From Rhodoferax sp. (GTDB lineage Bacteria > Pseudomonadota > Gammaproteobacteria > Burkholderiales > Burkholderiaceae_C), in contig NZ_JAUYQD010000020.1 of the NCBI RefSeq assembly GCF_030697375.1, positions 1 through 61,643 on the forward strand: DNA of 61,643 bases. The letters are read 5' to 3'. The notes beneath the pieces are model-generated. The model searched no databases, was not told the DNA's origin, and worked only from the letters and a program-made list of their open reading frames with translations. The position numbers were made by a program, and so were the translations under genes. Below, in pieces: positions 42,736 to 52,029 of the stretch; within the stretch, counting starts at the first letter, position 1, and each line of letters begins with the position of its first letter.

Positions 42736-45700
42736 TTAGGCCAGGTGAAACCAGTCGTTGGAGCCTGCCGTGGAGGTGATGCCAACGAGGTCCATCGTTT
42801 GCGCGCCCCAGGTCAGGGTGACGTGGTCACCATTCAATGCAACGGCTACTTCATCAGTGCTGATGGCGCCGTAGAGTTCTATCTTGTCGGAGCCCATCTG
42901 AAAGTCGCCAATGCTGTCGTGGGCGCTGCCGCCTTTGGCATATTGGAAGATGTCTGCTCCAGCTCCACCTGTGAGGGTGTTGGCCCCCGCACCTCCAAAC
43001 AGAATATCGTTGCCCTCGCCGCCCAGCAGTTGGTCTGCACCGACATTGCCCCACAGGATGTCATTGCCTGCACCACCTTCGACGCGTATCCCACCAAGGG
43101 TGTAGTTGAGGCTGGTGAGGTCGATGATGTCATCGCCTGCGCCAGCCAATAGGGTTTCAATGCCTGTCGTGCGTGCATTTGAGTGCATGCCACGCGCATC
43201 GCTGCTCAGTGTGGCGCTGGTGTTGAACAGGGAGTAGGCGTCGTGTAGAAAGAAGGCGTCGCTGCCTTCGGTGAGTTGCAGGGTGTCAGCGCCCTCACCC
43301 CCATCAAGGACGTCGGCAAAGCGATTTTTGCCTTCCAGCAGGACTTGCTGGGCCGTGCCCGCGCCACCAGGCAAGCTTTCGTTGGCAGCGGCAAAGCCGC
43401 TCGTCCAGACGCCATCGGCACTGAGATTGATGGTGTCGTTGCCTGCACCAGCGTTCACCACATCCGCACCGCTGCCGGGGTTCAGGGTGTCAGCGCCAAA
43501 ACCACCGCTAATGGAGTTGGCCCCCGCGCTGCCATACAGAAAATCGTCACCTGCCCCGCCTATCAGGTTCTCGATCACCGTACCAAAGTTAACCGTTACT
43601 TGCCCCGCAGCGGTAATGGTGGCCGCCTTGCTACCGATGTGACCCCAGTAGCCGGGTTCAAGGTAGAGGGTGACGGCTTGCGCCAAAGCGCTTGCGTCCA
43701 TACTGTCCACCCCTGCACCATCCCAAATGAAGTTGGCTGACGAAGCATTCAGGGTGTAGGTATCGTTGCCAGCTTTAGCGGTGGAGCTGACGCCATAGAG
43801 ATACTGTAAAGCGGCAATGTCCAGCGGGCTGTACGCCAAATGGTACTGAGCGGAATTGTCGTTGTAGCTCATCACCGTCCACTGGGAGCTGTCTTCTGCG
43901 CCCGTCAAATAAGGGGCATCGCTACTGCCGGGGAATGGGTGCTCCAGCCCAAGGGAATGGCCTAATTCATGAATCAGGGTAAGGGCAGCGTACTGTCCGT
44001 CAACCGGCGCAAGATTGCCCGGGGTGTTTTTGTCCAGAAAAACATCATTGCCCATAAAAGACGATGACGGGTAAAAGGCATAACCAGCACTGCTGTTTTG
44101 GGCGTTGTTGCCAAATGAGATGGTAGATACAGCGGCAGGGTCGCTGACCTCGACAAAGGCGAGGTTCAAAACGGAGCTAATGTAGGTCAGCGCCAGTTTA
44201 GAGAATGTCTTTTGCGCGGTATTGAAGCCTGAAAATTGGTAGGCATCTTCCGCACTCGTGTCGTAGCCGGGCAAAGCAGTGGGGTAGGTATAGCCAATGG
44301 TTCGGCTTGGTCCCAGCAGCGTAAGAAAGCGGCCGCTGGCTTGATCGGGCAACAAGGCATCAATCCAGTAAGGAAGTGCCAATGCGCCATTGGTGTAAAT
44401 CACCTTCTCAATGCCGATGGAGGTGGACAGCTTGACAAAGCTGGTGCTGATGATCGCCGTATCGATACCGCCGCTGTCATGGATGTCAAAGTCAAGGCTG
44501 TCGATCATGTACGTGTCATTGCCTTCGCCTCCCTCCAGCAGGTTTTGGCCTGCACCACCGTCTAAGGTGTCGTTACCGGCTCCACCAAACAGAAAATCGT
44601 TACCGGCATCGCCGTAGAGCAAGTCGTCGCCAGCCCCTCCAGTCAAAGTGTCGTTACCGTTGCCACCATATAGGGTGTCGTCACCAACGGTTCCGCCATC
44701 AATATTGTCATCACCGTCAAGACCCTGCAGCAAATTATTGGATCCATTGCCGACTATTTTGTTGTTCAAGGCATTACCTGCACCTGAAATGGTGTTCCAT
44801 GCATCTGACAAGTTCAGATTTTCAACATGGTCATAGAGGGTCACGTTGGCACTAGCTACCACCGTATCCACACCCCCTCCCACACTCTCCAGCACCACGT
44901 CACTTTGCACGTCAACATGGTAGGTATCGTCGCCCGTGCCGCCGATCAGCGTGTCCGATCCAGCCCCCCCATTCAGGGTATCGCTACCAGAACCACCGGT
45001 AATGATATTGGCCAGTTCATTGCCTACGGCATAGAACGTCGTAGCGCCGGTGTAAACCAGGATTTCGACATTCTCTGGCAGACTGTATTGGTCAACCGAT
45101 GTGAGCACGGTGTCTGTGCCCTCCAAGGGCCGCTCAATCGCCTCATCAGGCCTTGCCCACTTCTGATCGAAACCTACCAAATAAGTATCGTCGCCAGTTT
45201 CTCCAAACAAATAATCAAAACCCGCACCACCATCCAGCGTATCGCTGCCGGCGTCACCATATAGTGCGTCGAGCCCGGCCCCACCGAAAATCTTGTCGAT
45301 GCCCACTCCGCCATGGACTCCGTCATCGCTCGCACTTCCATGGATCTCATCCAGACCCGATCCACCCGCCTCATGCGTAGCCGTTAAGCTGTAAGGCATG
45401 TCATAGGAATCGTAGCCGCCTGTGCTGACCCGAGCATAGTAGGTTCCCGGTTGGCTCAAACCTACAGTCATCGACATCGATTCACTACGAGAAGAAAACG
45501 AAGCCATCGTCAGTCCACTAGAGTTCTCCAGGGCAATCTTGAAGACGCTGGAATACGGATAGCCCTGCCCACCAAAGTTCAGGCTCAAAGTGCCTGCGGC
45601 GCCCAACGTGATCGCAAAGTAGTCCACATCCAACGCAGAAGACATCTGCCCGATGATGGGTTTACCTAGCGCCATCACGTCGGCTGTTGCGGGTGTGTCG

Positions 45701-46578
45701 TTCCCTATGGACTCGTATCCAGATATGTCTCCAGTCGTGTAGCTGGCTGTCAGAGCATATTGACCAACATAGGGCGCATTGCTGTCAAAACTGCCAACTC
45801 TGGCGTAGTAAGTTCCAGCCTGAGATACGCTGGCCGTGACGTGTTTCAGGCGCGAGCAAGCCAAGGTGTTTCCAAGGCTATCTTCTAAGGTGATTGTGAA
45901 GCGACCATTATTCATGTCGTTACCCAATGGATCAAAACTCAGACTCAAAAGACTGGCAGAAGCGACTGCGATGTTGTAGTAGTCCACATCGTTGGCCGAA
46001 GACAGGTTCCCCGCCATGGCACTGTCAAGCGCCAGACTGTTTGCCGTGCTTTGCGTGTCGTTGGACTCGCTTTCAGAAGGCAATATGAACTGGTAACCTG
46101 TCGGCGCTATCGTCAATGCATCAATGTGCCCTGTCGCTCGCTCCAGCAACCAGTCGCCGCCAAGGGCAGCGGCCCCAGTCTGGTTGGTTGAAGCCGCCAC
46201 GTCCGCGCGGGTAGCCACTGCCAACTGCTCAATAAAGGTCTGCCCCAGATCCCCCTGGGCCACATTGCAGCCGTACAACAGTATGTCCCCCGTCGATGTC
46301 ATGGCATCGCCAATACCTGCAAGCTGCGATCCGAAGGAAGCAAGATTGGCGCTATCGAGCACTGTGCTGCCCAGATACAGCGCCCCCTGACTACCATGCG
46401 ATACGAGGTGCAGGGCATCAACACCGCTGCGCCCTTTGAGTTTGTCCAATATCTGCGTCAACCCGTTCGATTCGCTATCCAAAATGAACACCTCGGTCGG
46501 TTGTGGCAAACCGTCCAGCAAGCTCAGATACTCAGTAACACGGGAGTCGATGAAGATGATGTTGGTAGTGGATGGCAT
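42736..46578 (-). CDS. RTX protein with DUF4347, PPC-like domains and serralysin-type protease site
   Basis: The protein has 1280 residues from ATG 46578 (MPSTTNIIFIDSRV). An upstream in-frame ATG at 46686 lies inside a conserved upstream motif and is not preferred. A DUF4347 domain (1-165; LHLVSHGSQGALYLG, ILLYGCNVAQG) is followed by two PPC-like beta domains (about 170-410). RTX nonapeptide blocks lie at about 415-475 and 525-690. An M10-type peptidase region (about 700-960) has HELGHSLGLEHPF (His870, Glu871, His874, His880) and the Met-turn VMSYNDN. A C-terminal RTX block ends in NDWFHLA. Calcium should fold the RTX parts outside the cell. There is no Sec signal, and export is presumably by the adjacent type I system. 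It is probably a large secreted or surface-bound metalloprotease. Confidence 0.9.
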   Translation of the reverse strand: MPSTTNIIFIDSRVTEYLSLLDGLPQPTEVFILDSESNGLTQILDKLKGRSGVDALHLVSHGSQGALYLGSTVLDSANLASFGSQLAGIGDAMTSTGDILLYGCNVAQGDLGQTFIEQLAVATRADVAASTNQTGAAALGGDWLLERATGHIDALTIAPTGYQFILPSESESNDTQSTANSLALDSAMAGNLSSANDVDYYNIAVASASLLSLSFDPLGNDMNNGRFTITLEDSLGNTLACSRLKHVTASVSQAGTYYARVGSFDSNAPYVGQYALTASYTTGDISGYESIGNDTPATADVMALGKPIIGQMSSALDVDYFAITLGAAGTLSLNFGGQGYPYSSVFKIALENSSGLTMASFSSRSESMSMTVGLSQPGTYYARVSTGGYDSYDMPYSLTATHEAGGSGLDEIHGSASDDGVHGGVGIDKIFGGAGLDALYGDAGSDTLDGGAGFDYLFGETGDDTYLVGFDQKWARPDEAIERPLEGTDTVLTSVDQYSLPENVEILVYTGATTFYAVGNELANIITGGSGSDTLNGGAGSDTLIGGTGDDTYHVDVQSDVVLESVGGGVDTVVASANVTLYDHVENLNLSDAWNTISGAGNALNNKIVGNGSNNLLQGLDGDDNIDGGTVGDDTLYGGNGNDTLTGGAGDDLLYGDAGNDFLFGGAGNDTLDGGAGQNLLEGGEGNDTYMIDSLDFDIHDSGGIDTAIISTSFVKLSTSIGIEKVIYTNGALALPYWIDALLPDQASGRFLTLLGPSRTIGYTYPTALPGYDTSAEDAYQFSGFNTAQKTFSKLALTYISSVLNLAFVEVSDPAAVSTISFGNNAQNSSAGYAFYPSSSFMGNDVFLDKNTPGNLAPVDGQYAALTLIHELGHSLGLEHPFPGSSDAPYLTGAEDSSQWTVMSYNDNSAQYHLAYSPLDIAALQYLYGVSSTAKAGNDTYTLNASSANFIWDGAGVDSMDASALAQAVTLYLEPGYWGHIGSKAATITAAGQVTVNFGTVIENLIGGAGDDFLYGSAGANSISGGFGADTLNPGSGADVVNAGAGNDTINLSADGVWTSGFAAANESLPGGAGTAQQVLLEGKNRFADVLDGGEGADTLQLTEGSDAFFLHDAYSLFNTSATLSSDARGMHSNARTTGIETLLAGAGDDIIDLTSLNYTLGGIRVEGGAGNDILWGNVGADQLLGGEGNDILFGGAGANTLTGGAGADIFQYAKGGSAHDSIGDFQMGSDKIELYGAISTDEVAVALNGDHVTLTWGAQTMDLVGITSTAGSNDWFHLA

Positions 46579-46684
46579 GAAAATGGAGTATTCGACAGGG
46601 CTGGGAGCCCTAAGAGCGATGTGACTTTGGCAAAAGGGTCCAAAGTGCTTGGAAGCGAATGTAGAGTATTTTGTGTTCCTTGCC

Positions 46685-46701
46685 ATCCCCCAAACGGGTG
46701 A
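46685..46701 (-). promoter_or_regulatory. 17-bp upstream motif, copy 1 (RTX gene)
   Basis: TCACCCGTTTGGGGGAT on the minus strand lies 107 bases before the RTX start. The identical 17 bases occur at 58155-58171, 98 bases before another gene of this locus. It contains an imperfect inverted repeat (CCCgtttGGG). It is a candidate regulator-binding site; the regulator is unknown. Confidence 0.5.
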
Positions 46702-46759
46702 GAGTGGGCAAAAATAACTGGTGCGCCTGCGTCAATACGTGCCCTATACCCTACCCATC

Positions 46760-46784
46760 AAAAAGGCCCCGAAGGGCCTTTTTG
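46760..46784 (-). terminator. Terminator after the 473-aa module protein gene
   Basis: AAAAAGGCCC and GGGCCTTTTT form a ten-pair stem around four bases, with T-runs on either strand. It lies five bases after the stop of the gene at 46789 and separates it from the RTX gene promoter region. Confidence 0.88.
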
Positions 46785-46788
46785 AACT

Positions 46789-48210
46789 TTAGGGAGCCGA
46801 CATCTTGTAATCGACTGACAACTGGTTGCCATTGGCATCGTACGTTGTAAGCCAAACATGTCTGCCGTAAATAGTGCCGCTGTACGAAGGCAGCGTAATG
46901 GTTGCCGAAGTGCCGCTTGTCGACAGACGGATGCCCACACCGCTGAACAGCGACCCACCCTGGCTCGGCCAGGCACCGACATCAATATAACTGGATTGTG
47001 AGCCCGCAGGGAGAGTCCAGCTCACCGAGACTTGGGTACCAGGAGCCCAAGAGCCCGACACGTTCGTGATCGTCGGGAAAGAAGCTGCGGCCAAGCCAAC
47101 CGCTGACAGGGGTGCTTTGCTCAGTGTGGTGACATAGGTGTACGTCGGCACGGTGGTACCGCCCGCTGCGGTATAGGCCTTGAACGTATATTGCGCGCCA
47201 GCCGTTACCTGGGACACATCTACACAATTCGTCACGGATTGGTTGTCGCCACAAGAAGGTATCCAGTTATTCCCCTGGGCTGCGGAATACACCAGCACGC
47301 CTGAAGAAGGCAGCACGCCCGGACCGGACACCACCACCTGGTCTACAACACCCGCTGGCATGCCGCTATCCACCCCTAGGTAGAGTTTATTTTGATAGGT
47401 GACCTGACCGCCATTTTGAGCGCTTTCAATATGCTTCACCGCTTGTGTTCCAACATCAAGGCCGAACATTCGCTGATCGCCAGCCAACAACCATTTGCCG
47501 TCCGACTGCTTAATGGTCAGCCATGGACTGCCAGGCCCTTCGCCATTGGCATCACTAAATGTCACCCATTGGTGGCTGGCATCATTGACCTGCCCCACAT
47601 CGACCGGATTGACAAGCGCAACGCTCCCTAAAGCCAAGCCGACACTTGGTCCGTTGTTTTCGCTGATCCACCTTTGAACGGTGTCGGCCTTGTTCTTGCC
47701 TTCATAAAGGAACGTGGCATCAAACAGCCCACCCAAATCACCCGCTGAAGGGATGGCTGTAGCATACAAATTCGTTAACGCGGTCAAAGTCGCCTGAATA
47801 CCTGCCAACGCCTCGGTGTTAGCCACCTGCACAGATGCTGCTGGCAAGGTGGCACTGAACGACGTCTTGGCGTTCACCCAAAAGCCTTCACCACTGTTGA
47901 TGGTGGTCAGCACCAAGTAGCCCTTGGAGGCTGCGTAGTTGGCCAAATCGGTGGGCGTGGCAAAGCTGGGGGAGTAAAAGGCCCATTTGGAGCTGGCGGC
48001 ATCCCACTTCCACACCGTGGTCAGCTTGGTGGCATCACCAAAGGCATCTGACACTTTGACCGCTGCCGCATCGCTGTACCCCAGCAGATTCCAACCCGGC
48101 ACCGCAGCCACCGTGGCGGCTTGGCTTGGGGCCATGGCGGCAAAAGCCAGAGTAAAAGCACTTAAGCCGGTCGCCAGCCACTGGGTGCCGTGCATTTTTG
48201 AACAAACCAT
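46789..48210 (-). CDS. Exported GWNLVG/GFWVNA-module protein, one module plus long C-terminus
   Basis: The 473-residue protein starts at ATG 48210 behind GGGAG and has a signal peptide ending APSQA. Module A (about 38-117) has PGWNLLGYS, LTTVWKWD, KWAFYSPS, YAASKGYLVLTTI and GEGFWVNA. The long C-terminal part contains a region with DATFLYEGKNKADTVQRW and WLLAGDQRMFGLDV. A fibronectin-III-like end follows (PTITNVSGSWAPGTQVSVSW). The C-terminus resembles none of the other module proteins in the window. It probably functions outside the inner membrane. It has its own terminator. Confidence 0.72.
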   Translation of the reverse strand: MVCSKMHGTQWLATGLSAFTLAFAAMAPSQAATVAAVPGWNLLGYSDAAAVKVSDAFGDATKLTTVWKWDAASSKWAFYSPSFATPTDLANYAASKGYLVLTTINSGEGFWVNAKTSFSATLPAASVQVANTEALAGIQATLTALTNLYATAIPSAGDLGGLFDATFLYEGKNKADTVQRWISENNGPSVGLALGSVALVNPVDVGQVNDASHQWVTFSDANGEGPGSPWLTIKQSDGKWLLAGDQRMFGLDVGTQAVKHIESAQNGGQVTYQNKLYLGVDSGMPAGVVDQVVVSGPGVLPSSGVLVYSAAQGNNWIPSCGDNQSVTNCVDVSQVTAGAQYTFKAYTAAGGTTVPTYTYVTTLSKAPLSAVGLAAASFPTITNVSGSWAPGTQVSVSWTLPAGSQSSYIDVGAWPSQGGSLFSGVGIRLSTSGTSATITLPSYSGTIYGRHVWLTTYDANGNQLSVDYKMSAP

Positions 48211-48251
48211 CTCAAACTCCCTTTTTTAAACGCGCCACTCACAAACAATTC

Positions 48252-48310
48252 ACTATCCATTTCATAGCTGCCCACGCAATGGCTACGCGGTCTGGCGGCC
48301 TATTTGGCAC
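48252..48310 (+). repeat. Degenerate dispersed repeat
   Basis: ACTATCCATTTCATAGC, CCACGCAATGGCTACGCGG and TCTGGCGGCCTATTTGG follow the order of hairpin, core and flank seen at 41858, with several changes. It lies between the 473-aa protein gene and the secretin gene. Confidence 0.5.
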
Positions 48311-48320
48311 CTATTTCATC

Positions 48321-48376
48321 ACGATTTACCCCCCAGAACCCCGCGCCCCTGCCCAGCGCCTTGCCTTTTAGGTCTT
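48321..48376 (-). pseudogene. Relic of the 3' end of a module-B gene
   Basis: On the minus strand, one frame reads KDLKGKALGRGAGFWGVN with no start or surrounding gene. It resembles the end of the pseudogene at 52964 (DFTAAGKTLGNGIGFWVN), with one extra G-run base disturbing the final WVN. It is the only gene-like trace in the 225-base gap 48211-48435. The match is short, so confidence is limited. Confidence 0.45.
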
Positions 48377-48435
48377 TCGCAACTTCGGCTGCGCGGCTTT
48401 ATTCTTCATCTGCGCAAGGTCAACCAATGCGCTCA

Positions 48436-50418
48436 TCACCGGCTGCCACTGCCCACCCCAGGCGGTGTCTCAAAATCAGTCGAGGGGGCGCCGGTTGTGG
48501 TCGTTGTGGTAGTGGTCGTGGTGGTTGGCACTAAGACGGGTTGCTGCTGCGCTGCCGGGGCTTGGGTCGCCGCCGAGCCATAAGGCACCATGGGCACCAG
48601 ACCCGAGGACGGTGGCGCAACCGGGGGCTGTTGCCTGACTGGAGGCACCGGCTGCACTACAGTTTGCGATGACACCACTGCGCCCTGCCCGCTGCCACCT
48701 TGCGTGCCAGCCTCGGGGCCAAAGTTCATTTCTATCAGGTCATCCGTGGGGCGGTGCAGGTTGCGCACGATGCGCGGGGTGATGGACAGCAATATCTCCT
48801 TGCGCCCGCCTTTGGTGGCGCGGCTGCTAAACAGGTTGCCCAGCACGGGTATGTCGCCCAAACCCGGCAGGCGGTTGGTGGTGTCGGTCTCGTCGGTGCT
48901 TAAAAGCCCGGCCAGCACCTGGGTTTCGCCGTCACGCAGGGTGAGTGTGGTGGCGGCGTTGCGGGTGCCTACCTGGTAGGCGGTGGTGCCGGCGTTTTCG
49001 ACCTTGTTGGTGATGGAGCTGACCTCCAGCGTAGTCTTGATAACCACATCGTCGTCCAGCTGAATGGAGGGTTCAAACTCCAGTTTGATACCCACATCCA
49101 GGTAGCTCACCGAGGAAGTGGTAGCGCCCGTGGTGCTGCCAGGGTAGGTGGTGGAGGTGATGACCGGCACCTTGTCGCCAATGTGGAATTTGGCTTTTTC
49201 GCGGTTGCGCACACGTATGCGCGGGTTGGCCAGGAGGTTGATGTCGCCTATCTGCCGCTTGAGGTTGATGGCAATGGTGGGGTTGAGCCCGGTGACGTTG
49301 ATAGCACCGTCGTTCACAGCGCGCAATGCCTCCAGGGTGATGGGGCTGGCAACGCCGAAGCTGACCTGGTCTGGGAACTTGATGCCCAGGGCGTCGTCTT
49401 TGGTGTGGTTGAACTCCAAAATTTCCACCTCCAGCATGACCTCGGGTTCGGGCTGGTCGTGCGCGGCCACCAGCTTTTCGGCCATGGCCACGATTTCAGG
49501 GGTGTCGCGAATGACGATGAGGTTGCGCTTTTCGTCGGTGAACAGGTCTTTGACCTTGAGCACGGTTTTGAGCAGGTTGGAGAGTTGCTTGACGTCGGCA
49601 TTGGCCACAAAGAAGTTGCGCACCAGCAGGTCTTGGTATTCACGGGCCTTGTTGGGTGTGCCAGGGTAGATAAGCAGGGTATTGGCGTTGACCACCCGGC
49701 GGGCCAGGCCGTTGGAGCTGGTGATTTGCTCCAGCGCCTCGTCAAAAGCCACATTGCGCAGGAAGACGGTGATGCGGGCGTCTTGCTTCAAGTCGCGGTC
49801 AAATACAAAGTTGATGCCGGTGCTGGTGGCCAGTGCGTCAAATACCATTTTGAGGGTGGCATCGCGAAACTCCAGCGACACGGGTTTGCGCAGCGCGGGG
49901 TCGAGTGCGGGGCGTGCACTGGTGCGGCCTACCTTCTCGTCCATGGCCAGCAGCGCCTGGCGTGCGGCTCTGTGCGATGGCACTTCGTCGAGCAGCTTTT
50001 TGTATTTGGCGCGGGCTTCTTGTTCGCGCCCGGTGCTGGCGGCGCGGGCGGCATCATCAAACAGGCGCTGGTGCCGTTTGGCAGCTTCTATGGACTGCAG
50101 GCCCGTAGCTGCGCGCTCGTTGGCGGGGGCAATGGCGAGTATGCGTTGGTACATTTCACTGGCTTGCGCGGGTTGTTTGTCGCGCAGGGCTGCAGCTTCG
50201 GACAGCAGCACATTGACCGCACGCTCACTGGCGCGGGTAATGGCTGCGCGGTATTCCAGATTGGAGGGATTTTGGCTGCTGGCTTGGCTAAAGCTGTTGA
50301 TGGCGGGCTCCCACTGGCGGGCGGCCAGCTGCTCTTCCCCCCGGCGAAAGGCGTCTTGCCCTACGCAAGCCGAGAGGGCCAGCAGTGTGATGCCGATGAG
50401 GCTTAAGCGGTGAATCAT
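48436..50418 (-). CDS. Secretin (GspD/PilQ/MshL-like) lipoprotein
   Basis: The 660-residue outer-membrane pore protein has a lipobox LSAC (Cys18). A helical TPR-like N-terminal region (20-150) is followed by a secretin N0/STN-type domain (about 170-235, VFDALATSTGINFVFDRDL). N1 and the secretin core (about 350-545) come next, with VTGLNPTIAINLKRQIGDIN, VPVITSTTYPGS and GETQVLAGLLSTDETDTTNR. The Pro/Gln-rich tail ends with a run of eleven Thr. It is last in an operon of overlapping genes, so the machine is a type II secretion/type IV pilus-like system, the kind some annotations call secretion system X. Confidence 0.92.
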   Translation of the reverse strand: MIHRLSLIGITLLALSACVGQDAFRRGEEQLAARQWEPAINSFSQASSQNPSNLEYRAAITRASERAVNVLLSEAAALRDKQPAQASEMYQRILAIAPANERAATGLQSIEAAKRHQRLFDDAARAASTGREQEARAKYKKLLDEVPSHRAARQALLAMDEKVGRTSARPALDPALRKPVSLEFRDATLKMVFDALATSTGINFVFDRDLKQDARITVFLRNVAFDEALEQITSSNGLARRVVNANTLLIYPGTPNKAREYQDLLVRNFFVANADVKQLSNLLKTVLKVKDLFTDEKRNLIVIRDTPEIVAMAEKLVAAHDQPEPEVMLEVEILEFNHTKDDALGIKFPDQVSFGVASPITLEALRAVNDGAINVTGLNPTIAINLKRQIGDINLLANPRIRVRNREKAKFHIGDKVPVITSTTYPGSTTGATTSSVSYLDVGIKLEFEPSIQLDDDVVIKTTLEVSSITNKVENAGTTAYQVGTRNAATTLTLRDGETQVLAGLLSTDETDTTNRLPGLGDIPVLGNLFSSRATKGGRKEILLSITPRIVRNLHRPTDDLIEMNFGPEAGTQGGSGQGAVVSSQTVVQPVPPVRQQPPVAPPSSGLVPMVPYGSAATQAPAAQQQPVLVPTTTTTTTTTTTGAPSTDFETPPGVGSGSR

Positions 50419-50951
50419 GGAAGCGTTCCGATGGGCATGGTTTGTTCTTGGCCAGTGGCAATGTGCCGAAACACCAGCAGTTTTGAATTCATGGAGGCCA
50501 GTTGCCAGCCATCGGCAAGGTCTTGCCCCACCTTGGCCTGTATGACCCTGTCCTTGTCGTCCGCCAAAAAGACGTGTTTATTATCGCTGCCGTCCAGACG
50601 CCCCACGTACTTCAGCTTGAACGCCGGAGCTGCCGGGGGCGCAAGCGCGGCCACCGGAGGGGCCGCAATAGCAGGCGGCGGGGCCAGGCTAAATAGATCG
50701 GCGACGGGTTGGCGCTGCTCCGTGCGCATGGGCCATTCGAGTGCCAAGGCAGACCCGGTGGCTGGCGTGTTGGCGGGTGACTTGCTGCCGGTGCGGCGCT
50801 GCGCAGGGGCGGTGCGTTCCGAAACGGTGGTGTCGGTCGCGTCTTCGGTGCTGACCTTCCAGGTAGCCCACAGGGTAAACACCAAGCCCGCCAGAATCAA
50901 CACACGGCGGCGCAGGGCGGGGCTGATGGTGAAGGTTGCGGTGGTGGTCAT
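50415..50951 (-). CDS. PilP/GspC-like inner-membrane protein
   Basis: The 178-residue protein has a single N-terminal membrane segment (about 15-28, VLILAGLVFTLWAT), a Pro/Ala-rich periplasmic linker (85-112) and a C-terminal beta domain (LKYVGRLDGSDNKHVFLADD through GQEQTMPIG). This is the layout of proteins that dock the secretin to the inner-membrane platform. It overlaps both neighbours by four bases, which supports the operon and the start. Confidence 0.75.
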   Translation of the reverse strand: MTTTATFTISPALRRRVLILAGLVFTLWATWKVSTEDATDTTVSERTAPAQRRTGSKSPANTPATGSALALEWPMRTEQRQPVADLFSLAPPPAIAAPPVAALAPPAAPAFKLKYVGRLDGSDNKHVFLADDKDRVIQAKVGQDLADGWQLASMNSKLLVFRHIATGQEQTMPIGTLP

Positions 50952-51502
50952 GGTGCAGTGCTGCGGGAGTAGAGGGCCATGCGCACTTGGGCGCGAACGG
51001 CGCTGCTCCCAGCGCTGCCAGCATTGCCAACGCTGCCGCCAGGTCGGCTAAATTCAAGCGCTTCCACGGCAACAGCCTGGTCTTCGGCCAGCAATGCGCG
51101 CAGAAACTGCCGGATGGCGGGATAAGAACCACCCAGGTCGGCCGTCATTTCATGCCGCACGATGGCACCGGGCACGGTCTGGCTTTGGTAGCTGGCCTTG
51201 CGCAGCACCACACCGTATGCATTGGCAATTTGGTGCAGGCGCTCGATGCGGGCGGTGGTGGCGTCTGGTGCATGCAGGCGAGACAAGATGTCGTCCAACT
51301 GGGCCTGCGTTTTGGGTACCGATGGGGGCTCGAAAGCAGATTTGATGCGCAGGCCTTGAATGTCGTCGCCAAGTTTGGCCGTATCCGCTGCCAGCGGCGC
51401 CAGCAGGCCGTACTCCACAAAGCCTTGCAGGCCAAGCATCGCCACAAGGGACAACGCAACAAGAATGGGGAATGGCGGCAGAGCCAAGTTGGAGGATTTC
51501 AT
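50948..51502 (-). CDS. PilO/GspM-like inner-membrane protein
   Basis: The 184-residue protein has one N-terminal membrane segment (about 10-28, FPILVALSLVAMLGLQGFV). A short coiled coil and a ferredoxin-like periplasmic domain follow (LHQIANAYGVVLRKASYQSQ, SYPAIRQFLRALLAE). Size, topology and gene order after a PilN-like gene identify it more than sequence does. It is probably part of the inner-membrane platform of the secretin system. Confidence 0.75.
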   Translation of the reverse strand: MKSSNLALPPFPILVALSLVAMLGLQGFVEYGLLAPLAADTAKLGDDIQGLRIKSAFEPPSVPKTQAQLDDILSRLHAPDATTARIERLHQIANAYGVVLRKASYQSQTVPGAIVRHEMTADLGGSYPAIRQFLRALLAEDQAVAVEALEFSRPGGSVGNAGSAGSSAVRAQVRMALYSRSTAP

Positions 51503-52029
51503 TTTGCTTTGCGCCAGTTAGCACTAATGACCGCGCGCAGGGCACCGCCGTTGTCTGGCAACGCTTCAGACACCAGCATGACGTCTTGCAGCAGCTCTTG
51601 CTGGCCCAGCCGCGCAATGAACTCGGCCACCCCAGCAAAATCCGCACAGCTGACGTTGATGCTCAGGCTGCCATCGTCCGAATGGGGCTGAATGGTGTCT
51701 ATCAAAATGCGTTGGGTGCGGGCCGCCTCAATGGCACTGAGCAGGCCCTCCCAGGGCACGGCCAGACTATCGAGCATGGCTCGCGCGCCCCCGGCGGCTT
51801 TCATCTGGTCGGCGGTAAGCACCGTGCTGCCATTGCGGAGGTTTTTTCCAGCCAGTTGGCGGTACTGGGCATCAAGCGCGGAGCGCTGGGTTTCCATCGT
51901 TTGCAATCGCCATGCCGCCACGCCAATCTGCACGCCCGCCACCAAACCGAGCACGGCTAAAAAAGCCTTTTTCCAGCGCTGGGCTGCCGCACGGTTGCGG
52001 GTAAAGTCGAGGTTTGGTGCGTGTTTCAT
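51499..52029 (-). CDS. PilN/GspL-like inner-membrane protein
   Basis: The protein has 176 residues from ATG 52029, which overlaps the preceding stop as ATGA; the open frame 24 codons longer would overlap the PilM-like gene by 76 bases. The start DFTRNRAAAQRWKKAFLAVLG matches the usual PilN layout. It has a short cytoplasmic N-terminus that binds PilM, a membrane segment (about 20-40) and a periplasmic domain with coiled coil. Confidence 0.77.
   Translation of the reverse strand: MKHAPNLDFTRNRAAAQRWKKAFLAVLGLVAGVQIGVAAWRLQTMETQRSALDAQYRQLAGKNLRNGSTVLTADQMKAAGGARAMLDSLAVPWEGLLSAIEAARTQRILIDTIQPHSDDGSLSINVSCADFAGVAEFIARLGQQELLQDVMLVSEALPDNGGALRAVISANWRKAK

Noticed and set aside
46579..46686. 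Longer N-terminus for the RTX protein (ATG at 46686)
   Set aside because: That ATG lies inside the 17-bp motif shared with another promoter region, and the DUF4347 domain starts directly after the ATG at 46578.
49183..50406. Plus-strand open frame of 407 codons
   Set aside because: It is antisense to the secretin gene and shows no known motif.
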